39,772 nucleotides of DNA, taken from the NCBI GenBank assembly GCA_009784575.1, contig WRBK01000019.1, positions 1 to 39,772 on the forward strand. The letters are read 5' to 3'. Under the pieces are notes generated by a model, which had not been told where the DNA came from, did not search any database, and saw nothing but the letters and a program-made list of their open reading frames with translations. Position 1 is the stretch's first letter. Each line of letters begins with the position of its first letter. The stretch is from Defluviitaleaceae bacterium (GTDB lineage Bacteria > Bacillota > Clostridia > Lachnospirales > WRAX01). The translations under genes were made by a program, and so were the position numbers. Below are positions 7,663-16,227 of this stretch, piece by piece.

Positions 7663-8665
7663 GAAGTCTACTAAACCTGCAAAACACATAAAACCCCCGA
7701 AGATAAAGTCGCCAAGGCAACCAAAACAACAAAAAAGCTATAGCACAAACTATAAAAGCGGCGACTTTAAGTTTCGCAACATCAAATACTACTTGGCGGA
7801 GACTTTTCGCAATATTGTGCGCAACAAAATCATGTCGCTCACATCTGTTGCCACTGTTGCGGCTTGCTTGTTTATAGTTATATTTTCCTATGCTATTGGC
7901 TCCAATGTCAATCATGTGTTATCCTATCTGGAAACTTCTGTGGGCATCACCGTATTTGTAGATGACGAGTTGGATGTTCAACAGGTAGACCAATTATATC
8001 ATGAAATCTTGGACATGGGAAATGTAACTGCTGTTACCTTTATTCCTCCTCAAGAAGCATTGGAGAATCTTGCGGAAGCACTAGGCGACACACATGGCAT
8101 ACTGATGTCTCTCGAACCAGACACTCTGCGCCGCTCTTTCACGGTGGAGCTAGCAGATATACGCGAGCAACGCGAAACGGTTGAATATATAGCCGAGCTA
8201 TTCGGAGTACACAGCATAAGTGAAGCTGCTGGCGTAACAGACACACTAATAACCCTTAATAATTTTGTTTTCGCTTTTAGCTTTATAGTTATGCTAATTC
8301 TAGGCATTCTTGCCATAGTTATCATAACAAACACAATAAAGCTAACAGTCAATAATCGCCGCAACGAAATCATCATCATGAAATATGTTGGCGCAACAGA
8401 CTGGTTTATAAAATGGCCTTTTGTAATAGAGGGCATAGTCATAGGTATTTTTGGTGCTGCCATACCTATAGCCATTATTTGGATAAGCTACGATGGCATA
8501 ATGGATTCTCTACGAGATTCCCAAATCATCCAAATGTTTACAGAAATGCCATTTAGGTCAGCATCAGAGATTTTTCCCATCGTTGCCCCTGTTGTGGTAA
8601 TTCTGGGCGTTGGCATAGGTGTTCTAGGCTCTATATCTGCAATGCGCAAATACCTTAGTGTTTAA
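7643..8665 (+). CDS. ftsX: cell division protein FtsX
   Basis: About 340 residues. A long basic, Lys/Pro-rich cytoplasmic N-terminus is followed by the FtsX core: a first membrane span ([20 protein letters not shown]), an extracellular loop (about 90-205) and three C-terminal spans. The conserved junction [23 protein letters not shown] before the third span is typical of FtsX. It transmits the ATP cycle of FtsE to the extracellular hydrolase. The frame is open to 7607; ATG 7643, overlapping ftsE by 20 bases, is the likely start, although the ribosome binding site is modest. The M23 peptidase gene begins 32 bases downstream. Confidence 0.94.
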   Translation: MNSTTTKKSTKPAKHIKPPKIKSPRQPKQQKSYSTNYKSGDFKFRNIKYYLAETFRNIVRNKIMSLTSVATVAACLFIVIFSYAIGSNVNHVLSYLETSVGITVFVDDELDVQQVDQLYHEILDMGNVTAVTFIPPQEALENLAEALGDTHGILMSLEPDTLRRSFTVELADIREQRETVEYIAELFGVHSISEAAGVTDTLITLNNFVFAFSFIVMLILGILAIVIITNTIKLTVNNRRNEIIIMKYVGATDWFIKWPFVIEGIVIGIFGAAIPIAIIWISYDGIMDSLRDSQIIQMFTEMPFRSASEIFPIVAPVVVILGVGIGVLGSISAMRKYLSV

Positions 8666-8697
8666 ACTTTTTAATCGAATTTTTATAGGGAGTGATT

Positions 8698-9933
8698 GTG
8701 AAAATGATTAATAAATCTGAAAGGAAATTTAGATTAAAACAAAGCGTGGCAATACTTTGCGCAAGCATATTCTTTTTGTCCCTAGGCTCTGCAGCAATGG
8801 CGAATAATAACAACATTACAGAACTACAAGAGCAAAGACAGAGCGTAACAGACAATATAAATGAGATGCGTTCGTTATTAAACCAAGCACAGACAGAGCG
8901 CAACGACACCATGGCAGAGATTATTCAACTGGATATTGAGCTAGCAGAGGTAACAAACGAGTATCTGATAGCTTTAGAAAACCTTGAGATTGTCACAACA
9001 TTGCTCAACATTGCCCAAATAGACCTTATAGAAGCCGAGCAGCAAAGAGAAATACAATTCGAGGTTTTGCGCAATCGTTTACGCTCTATTCACGAAAATA
9101 GTCCCATGGGATACATAGAATTGCTGCTTTCTAGCGGAAGTGTTGCCGAATTTTTGAACAATATGGAGCATTTTGGCAGAATTATAGAGCATGATAACAA
9201 TATGCTTGAAATGTTGATAGAAACAGAGGAACGCATAGCACAAAATATGCAAGACATTGTTGAACATCACGCACAAGCGGAATTGCTAACCATAGAGCTT
9301 GAGGGCAGAATAGCAGACCTAGAAGCTACACTTGTAGCTCGCGGAGCTCGTATCGAAGAGTTAGAGAGTAATGCGGAATCGCATCAAATTATAATAGACC
9401 AGCTTGATGAAGAAAGACAAGAGTTTAACCTGCTCATAGCAGCAGCGCAGGCGCAAGCTGATGCCGCAAGAGCGCAAAATGCCAGCTCGCAAAACAACCG
9501 CACCGTAACCGTCTCCTCTGATGCGCCGTTTGTATGGCCTGTAGATGGTGTACGCGGCGTAAATTCGGGCTATGGCAATCGTACACATCCAATATCTGGG
9601 CGTAGCGAATTTCATACAGGCTTGGACTTGAGAGGTGCGCATGGCACGCCTATTTTAGCGGCAGATGAAGGTCATGTAACTTTTGCTGGCTGGATGCGTG
9701 GCTATGGCAATACAATTATAATAGACCATGGCGTAAATGCCGCAGGACAAAGAATTTCTACACTCTATGCCCATAACTCTGTAAACCATGTTTCGACTGG
9801 GCAATGGGTGGCGCGTGGTCAGCATATAGCAAATGTGGGTAGCACAGGTATTTCTACAGGACCTCATCTGCATTTTGAAGTAATGATAAATGGCAATCAT
9901 ACAAATCCTGGGCCATTCTTGGGGATACACTAA
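8698..9933 (+). CDS. M23 family murein hydrolase with coiled-coil domain (EnvC/PcsB-like role)
   Basis: About 411 residues. An N-terminal signal peptide ends near AMA at residue 35. A long coiled coil (about 38-260, rich in E, Q, L and A) leads to a C-terminal LytM/M23 domain (about 280-400). The zinc and catalytic motifs HTGLD (HxGxD) and HLHFE (HxH) are intact, so this is predicted to be an active endopeptidase, unlike the degenerate EnvC activators of proteobacteria. The coiled coil would dock on the FtsX loop, as known for PcsB, CwlO and EnvC. GTG 8698 is chosen because AGGGAG is five bases upstream; ATG 8704 is also possible. Position directly after ftsX supports the partnership. Confidence 0.92.
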   Translation: MKMINKSERKFRLKQSVAILCASIFFLSLGSAAMANNNNITELQEQRQSVTDNINEMRSLLNQAQTERNDTMAEIIQLDIELAEVTNEYLIALENLEIVTTLLNIAQIDLIEAEQQREIQFEVLRNRLRSIHENSPMGYIELLLSSGSVAEFLNNMEHFGRIIEHDNNMLEMLIETEERIAQNMQDIVEHHAQAELLTIELEGRIADLEATLVARGARIEELESNAESHQIIIDQLDEERQEFNLLIAAAQAQADAARAQNASSQNNRTVTVSSDAPFVWPVDGVRGVNSGYGNRTHPISGRSEFHTGLDLRGAHGTPILAADEGHVTFAGWMRGYGNTIIIDHGVNAAGQRISTLYAHNSVNHVSTGQWVARGQHIANVGSTGISTGPHLHFEVMINGNHTNPGPFLGIH

Positions 9934-9936
9934 ATT

Positions 9937-10365
9937 ATGAGTAAAAACACGGGCATCAAGTATACGAACAATATTACCACCATCAGCGACGATATGCTTG
10001 ATGGTGGTTTCTTTGTGGGTTGGTCAAATTCGCCAGATGCAAGTACGCACTTGAAAATATTGCGTGGGAGTCACCTTGCTTATGTGGCAATAGATGAAAA
10101 AACAGGCAAGGTCGTTGGCTTTATCAACGCAGTATCTGATGGGGTGCTATCTGCGTATATACCCCTACTAGAGGTCTTGCCAGATTATCAGAATTGTGGC
10201 ATTGGCGGCGAGCTGATAAAACGTATATTGACTGACTTGAAAAACATATATATGATTGATATTATTTGTGATAAAGAAATCGCGCCATATTATGTAAAAC
10301 ATGGCGCGATGGTACATGGGTCAGCTTGTATTTTTCGTAATTATGATGCACAATCTGGAAATTAA
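9937..10365 (+). CDS. GNAT family N-acetyltransferase
   Basis: A 142-residue GNAT protein. The acetyl-CoA loop is seen in YIPLLEVLPDYQNCGIGGELIKRIL (Q-x-x-G-I-G), with a following strand MIDIICDKEIAPYYVKHGA. It starts three bases after the M23 peptidase stop codon and is probably read through from the ftsEX operon. Its last four bases overlap the end of the convergent DUF3021 gene. The substrate is unknown and a link with cell-wall metabolism is only positional. Confidence 0.83.
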   Translation: MSKNTGIKYTNNITTISDDMLDGGFFVGWSNSPDASTHLKILRGSHLAYVAIDEKTGKVVGFINAVSDGVLSAYIPLLEVLPDYQNCGIGGELIKRILTDLKNIYMIDIICDKEIAPYYVKHGAMVHGSACIFRNYDAQSGN

Positions 10366-10811
10366 CGCGATATTTTTTCATTTATTTTCTTTATATGCGT
10401 GCGCCAAAAGAAATAGTTTGCGGCGCAAATTTTTACGTAGATAACAATAAAGATTGCGATATATATTAGAAATCCTGTGGTTGAGCGCGGCATCCAGTGA
10501 GCTAGGCATGAAATTGGTAGCGTGATGGCCGAAAGGGCGAGAAAGAAAATACCTGTTTGTTTTGCCAAGCTCCAACGCTCAATATTCCATATCATGGATG
10601 CTGCGCCAGTGGTTGCGCCATGTATTGCAGCTAGGGCGGTCTGAAACAACACTGCATTAAGCTCGCCGCCAAACTGCTCAGTAAGTGTCGGCACAACAGG
10701 GTGAAAGTAGCCATCGGCATAAATTACAGAGATAATAACAGTAATGACATATGCTATCGCAACACCGAGGGTCGCGCCCAAAGCTGCACGTATAATTGTC
10801 TGTTTAAACAT
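10362..10811 (-). CDS. DUF3021 family membrane protein
   Basis: A 149-residue integral membrane protein with four predicted spans (about 8-30, 50-72, 82-103 and 112-133). Sequence and size fit DUF3021, which is nearly always encoded just after a small LytTR regulator, as it is here. In such pairs the membrane protein is thought to hold the regulator inactive or sense a membrane signal; this is a family-level inference. ATG 10811 lies 12 bases after the position where the repaired LytTR reading frame would end (10824), so coupling would have been close before that gene was frameshifted. Confidence 0.82.
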   Translation of the reverse strand: MFKQTIIRAALGATLGVAIAYVITVIISVIYADGYFHPVVPTLTEQFGGELNAVLFQTALAAIHGATTGAASMIWNIERWSLAKQTGIFFLALSAITLPISCLAHWMPRSTTGFLIYIAIFIVIYVKICAANYFFWRTHIKKINEKISR

Positions 10812-10831
10812 ATCTACAATACCTCACAATC

Positions 10832-11263
10832 CTAATTTTTTCTTAATTTTTGACACATACCGACGTGAAACATACGTCGCAGAGCCATCCAAAACCTAAC
10901 GCCAATTCTTCCAGAAAAGCTAAGGTCGAAATCACGTACCTTCTGCAAATTAATAATTTCGGAGTTTGATGTGCGCACAAACATATTGCTGGGCAATCGC
11001 TCCTCTAGTTCATATAGCCTAAGCCTAGAAATATACTCGCCATCAGCAGTAACGATGAAAACTTTTTGAACTGCCGCATAAATACGGATAATGTCCTCAA
11101 GCCCGAGCATTATCGCGCTGTCTTGCTTGAATCCAACAATAACATTAGAATCTTGTTGTGACAAGCTCTTTAACAGCTCGTTTACATTGTCATCCATTTT
11201 CTGAGCAACAATCGTTACTGTGGTCTCGCTAATTTGCGGGTCTATTTTTATTTCAACCTTCAT
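10832..11263 (-). CDS. LytTR family DNA-binding regulator, 3' end frameshifted
   Basis: As read, 143 residues. The body matches the short receiver-less LytTR regulators that accompany DUF3021: MKVEIKID, YAAVQKVFIVTADGEY, RLRLYELEERLPSNMFVRTSNSEIINLQKV. The tail WMALRRMFHVGMCQKLRKN is unlike the family. Shifting frame at the T4 run (plus-strand A4 at 10891-10894) gives DGSATYVSRRYVSKIKKKL and a stop at 10824, the expected LytTR ending. One T has apparently been lost. The last strands of the DNA-binding domain are therefore miscoded and the protein is probably impaired, unless this is a sequencing error or slippage restores it. AAGGAGGTG precedes the ATG. Confidence 0.85.
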   Translation of the reverse strand: MKVEIKIDPQISETTVTIVAQKMDDNVNELLKSLSQQDSNVIVGFKQDSAIMLGLEDIIRIYAAVQKVFIVTADGEYISRLRLYELEERLPSNMFVRTSNSEIINLQKVRDFDLSFSGRIGVRFWMALRRMFHVGMCQKLRKN

Positions 11264-11292
11264 TGCATCACCTCCTTCGTAGCTACAAACTC

Positions 11293-11321
11293 AGTATACA
11301 CAACAAAAAGACCATCTGCAA
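11293..11321 (-). promoter_or_regulatory. putative promoter of the LytTR-DUF3021 pair
   Basis: Leftward TTGCAG (11321-11316), a 17-bp spacer and TATACT (11298-11293), 30 bases before the LytTR ATG. The -35 box and spacer lie within the terminator hairpin of the gene at 11363-13687. Confidence 0.5.
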
Positions 11322-11343
11322 CCGATTTGCTACAGATGGTCTT
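11304..11343 (-). terminator. Rho-independent terminator of the Trp/Asp-rich protein gene
   Basis: Leftward, a perfect 11-bp stem AAGACCATCTG/CAGATGGTCTT (11343-11308) with a 14-nt loop runs into TTTTTG. It starts about 20 bases after the stop codon. Confidence 0.82.
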
Positions 11344-11362
11344 GATTAAACTATAAATGGTA

Positions 11363-13687
11363 TTAATTTAGTGGCTGCTGTGTCAGTCTAAACGCAAACT
11401 CGCCATTTACATCATTGTTGTCGATGTTTACAATAGTAACCCAGACTATATCGCTTCCGCCTGCAAGTTGGTCGGCTGTTAGCTGTATGGTGATAGATTT
11501 GCCAGGCTCTACTGTATACACATTTTCTTCAAAGCCACGTCCGCCGCGAAATTCTACCCTTACATGCGCCACATAATCAGCATGGTTTGCATAAAAGAGG
11601 TTAAGGTTCATATTGTCCATGCTAAAGAAATCTATAGCATATTCTGTACCCATAGTTGTAGCAAAAGTCCTGCGCTCTTCCAAGTCGCTTTCATCAAGCA
11701 TCAAAAGTTCCCAGTCATTTATAAAACGCCAGAAATCAATCATAACAGGAGGGCCATCTGCATAAAATTCATGCAATCTATCAAGATTATCAGATAAAAG
11801 ACCACCGAGCATTTCATCAAACAGGCTCAAACCAAGTGGCCACTCATTATCTTCTGATGCAAAAAGCTCCGTCAGAGCATCATGCAGTCTAAAGTCAAGT
11901 ATGCGCATCAAATCCGAGCCATATTGATGCCATACAATCTCTATTCCGTCACCGCCGTACATAGCAAGTGCAATTTCGGTTTCGCTAAAGATGTTCTCTA
12001 GGTCAAAAATCACAGGCATCCACATAATGTCAAAAAGATAATCGCCTATAATATCGTACATGCGCCCTATAGCGGATAAAAATAGCAAATGCGATATGGC
12101 CGACTCTTCATTGCCCCATCTAAATTCCCATAGCAGGTTGTCAATATAATCCACGAGCCAGTCATCACCCATGGATGCCCACCACCACATGCTCATATCA
12201 AACATATTAAATAACGAATATATAACATCCACAAGGTCATCTTGTGTCATTTCTGCCGTAGCAATAATTGCTAATACATCAACGCTATCAAGGAAGAAAT
12301 ATAGGTCAATAACGACATCCAAGGCCTGCGCTATATCTTCACGCGAAATTTCTATATCGCCCCAAGCGGCCCACATAATAGGCTCTATGATAAAATCCCA
12401 TATATCCCAGCGCAGATTCCATTCGTCAACATGAGCAAACCACTCGTCAAAGTCATCTCCAAAGAATTCTTGTAACTCTGCCATTAGGTCAAGAGCCAAG
12501 ATTTCCGCAAGAGCCTCTTCGGTCAAGCGACCCATGTCGTTAGCCCAGTCGATGTCTTCTGCCGTCCATATTGCGCGGTCTTCGCCTAATAGCTCCACCA
12601 ATTGTGCCATCAGTGCAGCACCTTTGCCATCTTCATCCCATATGGCAGATAGCGCAAAGCTCCAATCGCTCCAGCCCCAATCATCCCAATCAGGCCAGTA
12701 AACAGCGCGCAAGAGATTCCAAAAATCAATCCATATTTCCCATTCGTCTTCTTGTGATAACCAGCTTGCTATCTCTGCATCAGTTCTATGTTCAGCTACA
12801 AACTCCATTATGTCAAGCTGTAATATCTCAAAAAATACATCTTCGCCAATGAAGTCTCTATCCCAATCAATATCCATAGCGACCCATGAAGCATACATCT
12901 CACCCATAATATCTACAAGCTGTGTGCGGAATGATGCGCCCATTTCATACCATATAGCTGAAAACTCAGGTACCCAATCGCCCCAACCAAGGTCAAAGGC
13001 ATCCCACATGATATCCCACCAGAGCATCTCGTATCTAAGCCACTCGTCGCTAGCATTCCAAAACATGGTTAGCTCAGAAGGGGTAAGATTTTGAACTAGC
13101 AATGCATTTAAATCAGTCGCTAAAATTTCTGCGTAGGTATCCTCGTCAATGATGCCATCTATGAGCATCCAATCAAGGTCCATGGCAATCCAAGAGGCAT
13201 GTAGCTCGCCCAAGGTCTCTACTAACTGCAAACGGAAAGCACTTCCTTCTTCGAGCCATGCATCAGAAAACCATGGGTCCCAGCTCCAGTCGTCATCCCA
13301 ACCCCAACCCCAATCATGCCAAGGGTCTATGTAAAGCCATAAGTCTAATAGCTCGTCATATAAAAGCCAAAACCTACCAGACTCGTCCATATCCCAAAAT
13401 GCAGACAGCAACCCATCCGCGAGATAATGTGCCAAAGCATCAGCAACACCCATCTCTAGTAGTGCGTAAAACTCCTCATCACACAAAATACCATGCTCAC
13501 GAAGAATCTCTAGGTCTTCCACAACCCATTCTGAACGCATCTCGCCAAATAGCTCTTCTAGCTCAGCAAAAAAGGCTTGACCCTGCTCGCCATCCCATGC
13601 ACTAGCAAAAAGCGACATAGGCGCGGCAAAAGCCAAAACAAATGCCAAAAGCATAGCGGTAAAAAACTTGCTTTTACTAAGTTTCAT
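11363..13687 (-). CDS. secreted Trp/Asp-rich repeat protein, function unknown
   Basis: A 774-residue predicted extracellular protein that matches no family I recognise. The signal peptide MKLSKSKFFTAMLLAFVLAF ends near ASA at residue 30. Four imperfect repeats of about 103 residues follow (29-140, 141-243, 244-346, 347-443). Each opens SA-I/A-W-x-E-x-G, continues with a Q-L-V-E-x-x-G-E-x-x-A-x-W helix, then an E-I-L-x-x-D-L helix, and closes with a Trp/Asp-rich stretch (seven W in residues 123-139). Residues 444-680 are a divergent helical extension. The last 80 residues look like a beta domain (YTVEPGKSITIQLTADQL). The mature part has only two Lys and one Cys and is strongly acidic. ATG 13687 is chosen for AAGGAGGG. 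The gene is monocistronic, with its own promoter and terminator. Cell-surface, cation- or carbohydrate-binding roles are guesses. Confidence 0.88.
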   Translation of the reverse strand: MKLSKSKFFTAMLLAFVLAFAAPMSLFASAWDGEQGQAFFAELEELFGEMRSEWVVEDLEILREHGILCDEEFYALLEMGVADALAHYLADGLLSAFWDMDESGRFWLLYDELLDLWLYIDPWHDWGWGWDDDWSWDPWFSDAWLEEGSAFRLQLVETLGELHASWIAMDLDWMLIDGIIDEDTYAEILATDLNALLVQNLTPSELTMFWNASDEWLRYEMLWWDIMWDAFDLGWGDWVPEFSAIWYEMGASFRTQLVDIMGEMYASWVAMDIDWDRDFIGEDVFFEILQLDIMEFVAEHRTDAEIASWLSQEDEWEIWIDFWNLLRAVYWPDWDDWGWSDWSFALSAIWDEDGKGAALMAQLVELLGEDRAIWTAEDIDWANDMGRLTEEALAEILALDLMAELQEFFGDDFDEWFAHVDEWNLRWDIWDFIIEPIMWAAWGDIEISREDIAQALDVVIDLYFFLDSVDVLAIIATAEMTQDDLVDVIYSLFNMFDMSMWWWASMGDDWLVDYIDNLLWEFRWGNEESAISHLLFLSAIGRMYDIIGDYLFDIMWMPVIFDLENIFSETEIALAMYGGDGIEIVWHQYGSDLMRILDFRLHDALTELFASEDNEWPLGLSLFDEMLGGLLSDNLDRLHEFYADGPPVMIDFWRFINDWELLMLDESDLEERRTFATTMGTEYAIDFFSMDNMNLNLFYANHADYVAHVRVEFRGGRGFEENVYTVEPGKSITIQLTADQLAGGSDIVWVTIVNIDNNDVNGEFAFRLTQQPLN

Positions 13688-13723
13688 CGTAACCCTCCTT
13701 AAATATATAACTCTGATATTCTC

Positions 13724-13752
13724 AGTATAAATCATATATCGGTAATTGTCCA
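13724..13752 (-). promoter_or_regulatory. sigma-A promoter of the Trp/Asp-rich protein gene
   Basis: Leftward TGGACA (13752-13747), a 17-bp spacer and TATACT (13729-13724): five of six bases match consensus in both boxes. It lies 37 bases before the preferred ATG. Confidence 0.65.
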
Positions 13753-13833
13753 GAAACATTATATTAAATTTTGTTGACATATGTGTCTAATTATGAAACA
13801 ATATATTCATATATTCTTTTGGGGGATAGTTAT

Positions 13834-14490
13834 ATGACGAATGAACCGTTGAATGTTGTGTTGGAAGTTGTTGCAAATGATGGGTTGCGGAATTGGATTA
13901 CTAGCGAGGTTGTGGCGGCTTTAGCAATTGCTTCTACCGTGGTAATTGCCTTGATAAATAATTCGGCTAAAAAGAGAGACTTGATTCGCTCTCAAAGGCA
14001 TGACTTCGAAACCAAATATTATGACAAGCACCATGAGGAAATAGTTACATTGGTTTCGGAATATATAGCAGCTTTTGACCCATTAGATGTTAGATTAAAA
14101 CTGTATCACTGTAAAGGCGAAATAGAAAGGGTAGGTATATTTACCAATACTCAATATGCTCTTAACTATATCTCTTCTAAGATTAAGCTGAAAATAAACA
14201 GTAACAATGAGTATTATGCAGAATTGCTAATATACCTTGTAGGAGCTACAGCTAAAGCTTGTTTGTTTATGGATGGCGCACATGCTCTTCATGATGAAAT
14301 TGTAATACAAAGCTATTATGAGGGATTCAAGTCCAATACTCAAGAAGAATTAAGCGAGGAAATAAAAGGTATTGCAAGTGAACATTCTGATATTATCCGC
14401 AAATTGGAAACTGCCACAAATCAGTACATAGTCTATGAGAAAGAAAAAATGCTACAAACACTAGAAAATAATCAATCTGGAGGAAAATAA
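13834..14490 (+). CDS. hypothetical protein with one N-terminal membrane segment
   Basis: A 218-residue protein that I do not recognise. A short exposed N-terminus is followed by one membrane span (about 23-42, VVAALAIASTVVIALI) and then a basic stretch KKRDLIRSQRH, which suggests the rest is cytoplasmic. The remaining 170 residues are helical and charged, with coiled-coil character at the C-terminus. ATG 13834 follows GGGGGAT; the frame is open to 13771 but without a ribosome binding site. A TTGACA at 13774-13779 has no good partner -10 box at normal spacing. The MATE gene's ribosome binding site (GGAGG) lies inside this gene's last codons, so the two are coupled. Base composition is more AT-rich than its neighbours. 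Confidence 0.72.
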   Translation: MTNEPLNVVLEVVANDGLRNWITSEVVAALAIASTVVIALINNSAKKRDLIRSQRHDFETKYYDKHHEEIVTLVSEYIAAFDPLDVRLKLYHCKGEIERVGIFTNTQYALNYISSKIKLKINSNNEYYAELLIYLVGATAKACLFMDGAHALHDEIVIQSYYEGFKSNTQEELSEEIKGIASEHSDIIRKLETATNQYIVYEKEKMLQTLENNQSGGK

Positions 14491-14492
14491 CC

Positions 14493-15860
14493 TTGAACTC
14501 GACCAAAAACAAATACAACCTAACAAACGGTCCAATACTACAACGCCTAATAACCCTATCCCTGCCTATAATGGCAACATCTTTTATGCAGATGGCTTTC
14601 AACCTCTCCGATATGTTCTGGCTTTCGCGTCTATCGGAAGGCTCTGTAGCCGCTGCTGGCACAGCGGGCATGTTCCTATGGCTCTCCATGGCATTCATCA
14701 CCATAGGACGCACAGGTGCAGAGATAGGCGTTTCGCAAAAAATAGGTGAGGGCGACATGGATGCCGCGAAGAAGTTTGCACAAAACGCTTTTCTCATAGC
14801 CATTGTGCTAGGTACGCTATATGGAATAGCCATGATTGTTCTACACAGACCACTAATAGGCACTTTCGGCATAGAAGAAGCGCAGGTGGTGCTGGAAGCC
14901 GAGCAATACCTAGTATTCACAGCACTTGCTTTCCCGTTTTTCTTTATGCATCACGTGATAACGGGCGTATTCAATGGTTTTGGCAACACGCGCCTGCCAT
15001 TTTATATAAATTCCATAGGTCTTGCCATAAATATTGCTATCACGCCTATTTTCATCTTTACCCTTGAGATGGGCGTTATTGGCGCGGCTGTAGCCACTGT
15101 GGTTGCACAAGTTATCAATCTTTCGTTAAAGCTATGGGCAATGAAACGCTACATAAACAGACCTTTTGAGACATTCAAATTTTTTACCAAGCCCATAAGC
15201 GACTACATCAAGCAAATCTTCCGCTGGAGTACGCCTGTAGCCATAGAATCTGGCATGTTCACCTTTTTTGCTATGGTAATCACTTGGCGCGTGGCAGACT
15301 TTGGTTATATCGCGCTTGCGGCACAACGCGTAGGCAGTCAGGTAGAATCGCTGTCGTGGATGATGGCAATAGGCTTTGCATCCGCAGTAACAGCATTCAT
15401 GGGGCAAAATTACGGTGCGAAAAAATTTGCCCGCCTACGCCAAGGCTACAAAATCTCCTTGGCAGTAATGGCGGCATATGGTGTATTCGTAAGCTTCGTC
15501 TTGTTTTTCTTTGCCCGCCCACTTATAGGCATATTCCTAACAGAAACAGAATCTATAGACATAGGCGTAACCTATCTTCGCGTATTTGCTCTCACGCAGG
15601 TGCTTTTTTGCATGGAGGGCGTAGCCGCAGGCACTTTCCGCGGCAAAGGGCAAACAATAAAGCCCACAATTGTCTCCGTAACATCCAATGTACTGCGCGT
15701 AATTTTTGCATATGCGCTAGCGGGGACGGCTCTCGGGCTAGATGGTATATGGATAGGCATAGCTATATCCGTAACTATACGCTCCGCGTGGCTTCTGGTA
15801 TGGTTCAAAATTGATGCAAGAAAAATGCCGAAAGAAGACCTAGCTGAGAAGGGGGCATAA
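14493..15860 (+). CDS. MATE family efflux transporter
   Basis: A 455-residue membrane transporter with about twelve spans in two homologous halves. The MATE signature is visible in the first helix region (ILQRLITLSLPIMATSFMQMAFNLSDMFWLSRL) and its counterpart after the central loop (RWSTPVAIESGMFTFFAMVITWRV). The pattern FMGQNYGAKKFARLRQGY is conserved in the clostridial NorM/DinF-type branch. It exports drugs or metabolites using an H+ or Na+ gradient. The start is TTG 14493, nine bases after GGAGG, and only two bases after the preceding stop, so translation is probably coupled. DUF6054 follows one base after its stop codon. Confidence 0.93.
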   Translation: MNSTKNKYNLTNGPILQRLITLSLPIMATSFMQMAFNLSDMFWLSRLSEGSVAAAGTAGMFLWLSMAFITIGRTGAEIGVSQKIGEGDMDAAKKFAQNAFLIAIVLGTLYGIAMIVLHRPLIGTFGIEEAQVVLEAEQYLVFTALAFPFFFMHHVITGVFNGFGNTRLPFYINSIGLAINIAITPIFIFTLEMGVIGAAVATVVAQVINLSLKLWAMKRYINRPFETFKFFTKPISDYIKQIFRWSTPVAIESGMFTFFAMVITWRVADFGYIALAAQRVGSQVESLSWMMAIGFASAVTAFMGQNYGAKKFARLRQGYKISLAVMAAYGVFVSFVLFFFARPLIGIFLTETESIDIGVTYLRVFALTQVLFCMEGVAAGTFRGKGQTIKPTIVSVTSNVLRVIFAYALAGTALGLDGIWIGIAISVTIRSAWLLVWFKIDARKMPKEDLAEKGA

Positions 15861-15861
15861 T

Positions 15862-16227
15862 ATGGCAAAATATGAAAGCAAGGTAATTAATGGCGATTTT
15901 GACACTATGCTAAAAATGCTAGATGACGGCATATTGGGCGGTAGCATTTCTGCGCATCTTGAGGACAGTAGCTATTATGTGAATGATGACATACGGTGTG
16001 CTGTGAAAGTATATGAGAGATACAGCGCGATTGGCGGCAATCGCATCAGCATGTCAATCACGCTCATAGGCTGCCTACAAGAACTCTTTGTATCAGTCAT
16101 AACTTCAGGCGGTAGCCAAGCAGTATTTTTTAAGATAAATACCCTAGGTGAAGAAAGTTTTTTAAAACACGCCATTGGTATTGTTGAGCATTACAAAAAT
16201 TGGTTGCAACAAGCTAATTCGCATTAG
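15862..16227 (+). CDS. DUF6054 family protein
   Basis: A 121-residue soluble protein. The segments VINGDFDTMLKMLDDGILGGSISAHLEDSSYY, CAVKVYERYSAIGGNR and TSGGSQAVFFKINTLGEESFL fit the DUF6054 family of small clostridial proteins of unknown function. There is no signal peptide and no metal or catalytic signature. It begins one base after the MATE transporter stop codon, with GGGGG ahead of the ATG, so the two are in one operon. Its 3' end overlaps the convergent gene by 14 bases. The family assignment is from memory of the sequence pattern. Confidence 0.75.
   Translation: MAKYESKVINGDFDTMLKMLDDGILGGSISAHLEDSSYYVNDDIRCAVKVYERYSAIGGNRISMSITLIGCLQELFVSVITSGGSQAVFFKINTLGEESFLKHAIGIVEHYKNWLQQANSH

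Noticed and set aside
13774-13807. TTGACA as a promoter for the gene at 13834
   Set aside because: No acceptable -10 box lies 16-18 bp downstream; TATATT is 22 bp away.
15284-15814. Rightward frame of 176 codons inside the MATE gene
   Set aside because: It is an alternative frame of a strongly conserved transporter and has Arg/Cys/His-rich nonsense-like composition.
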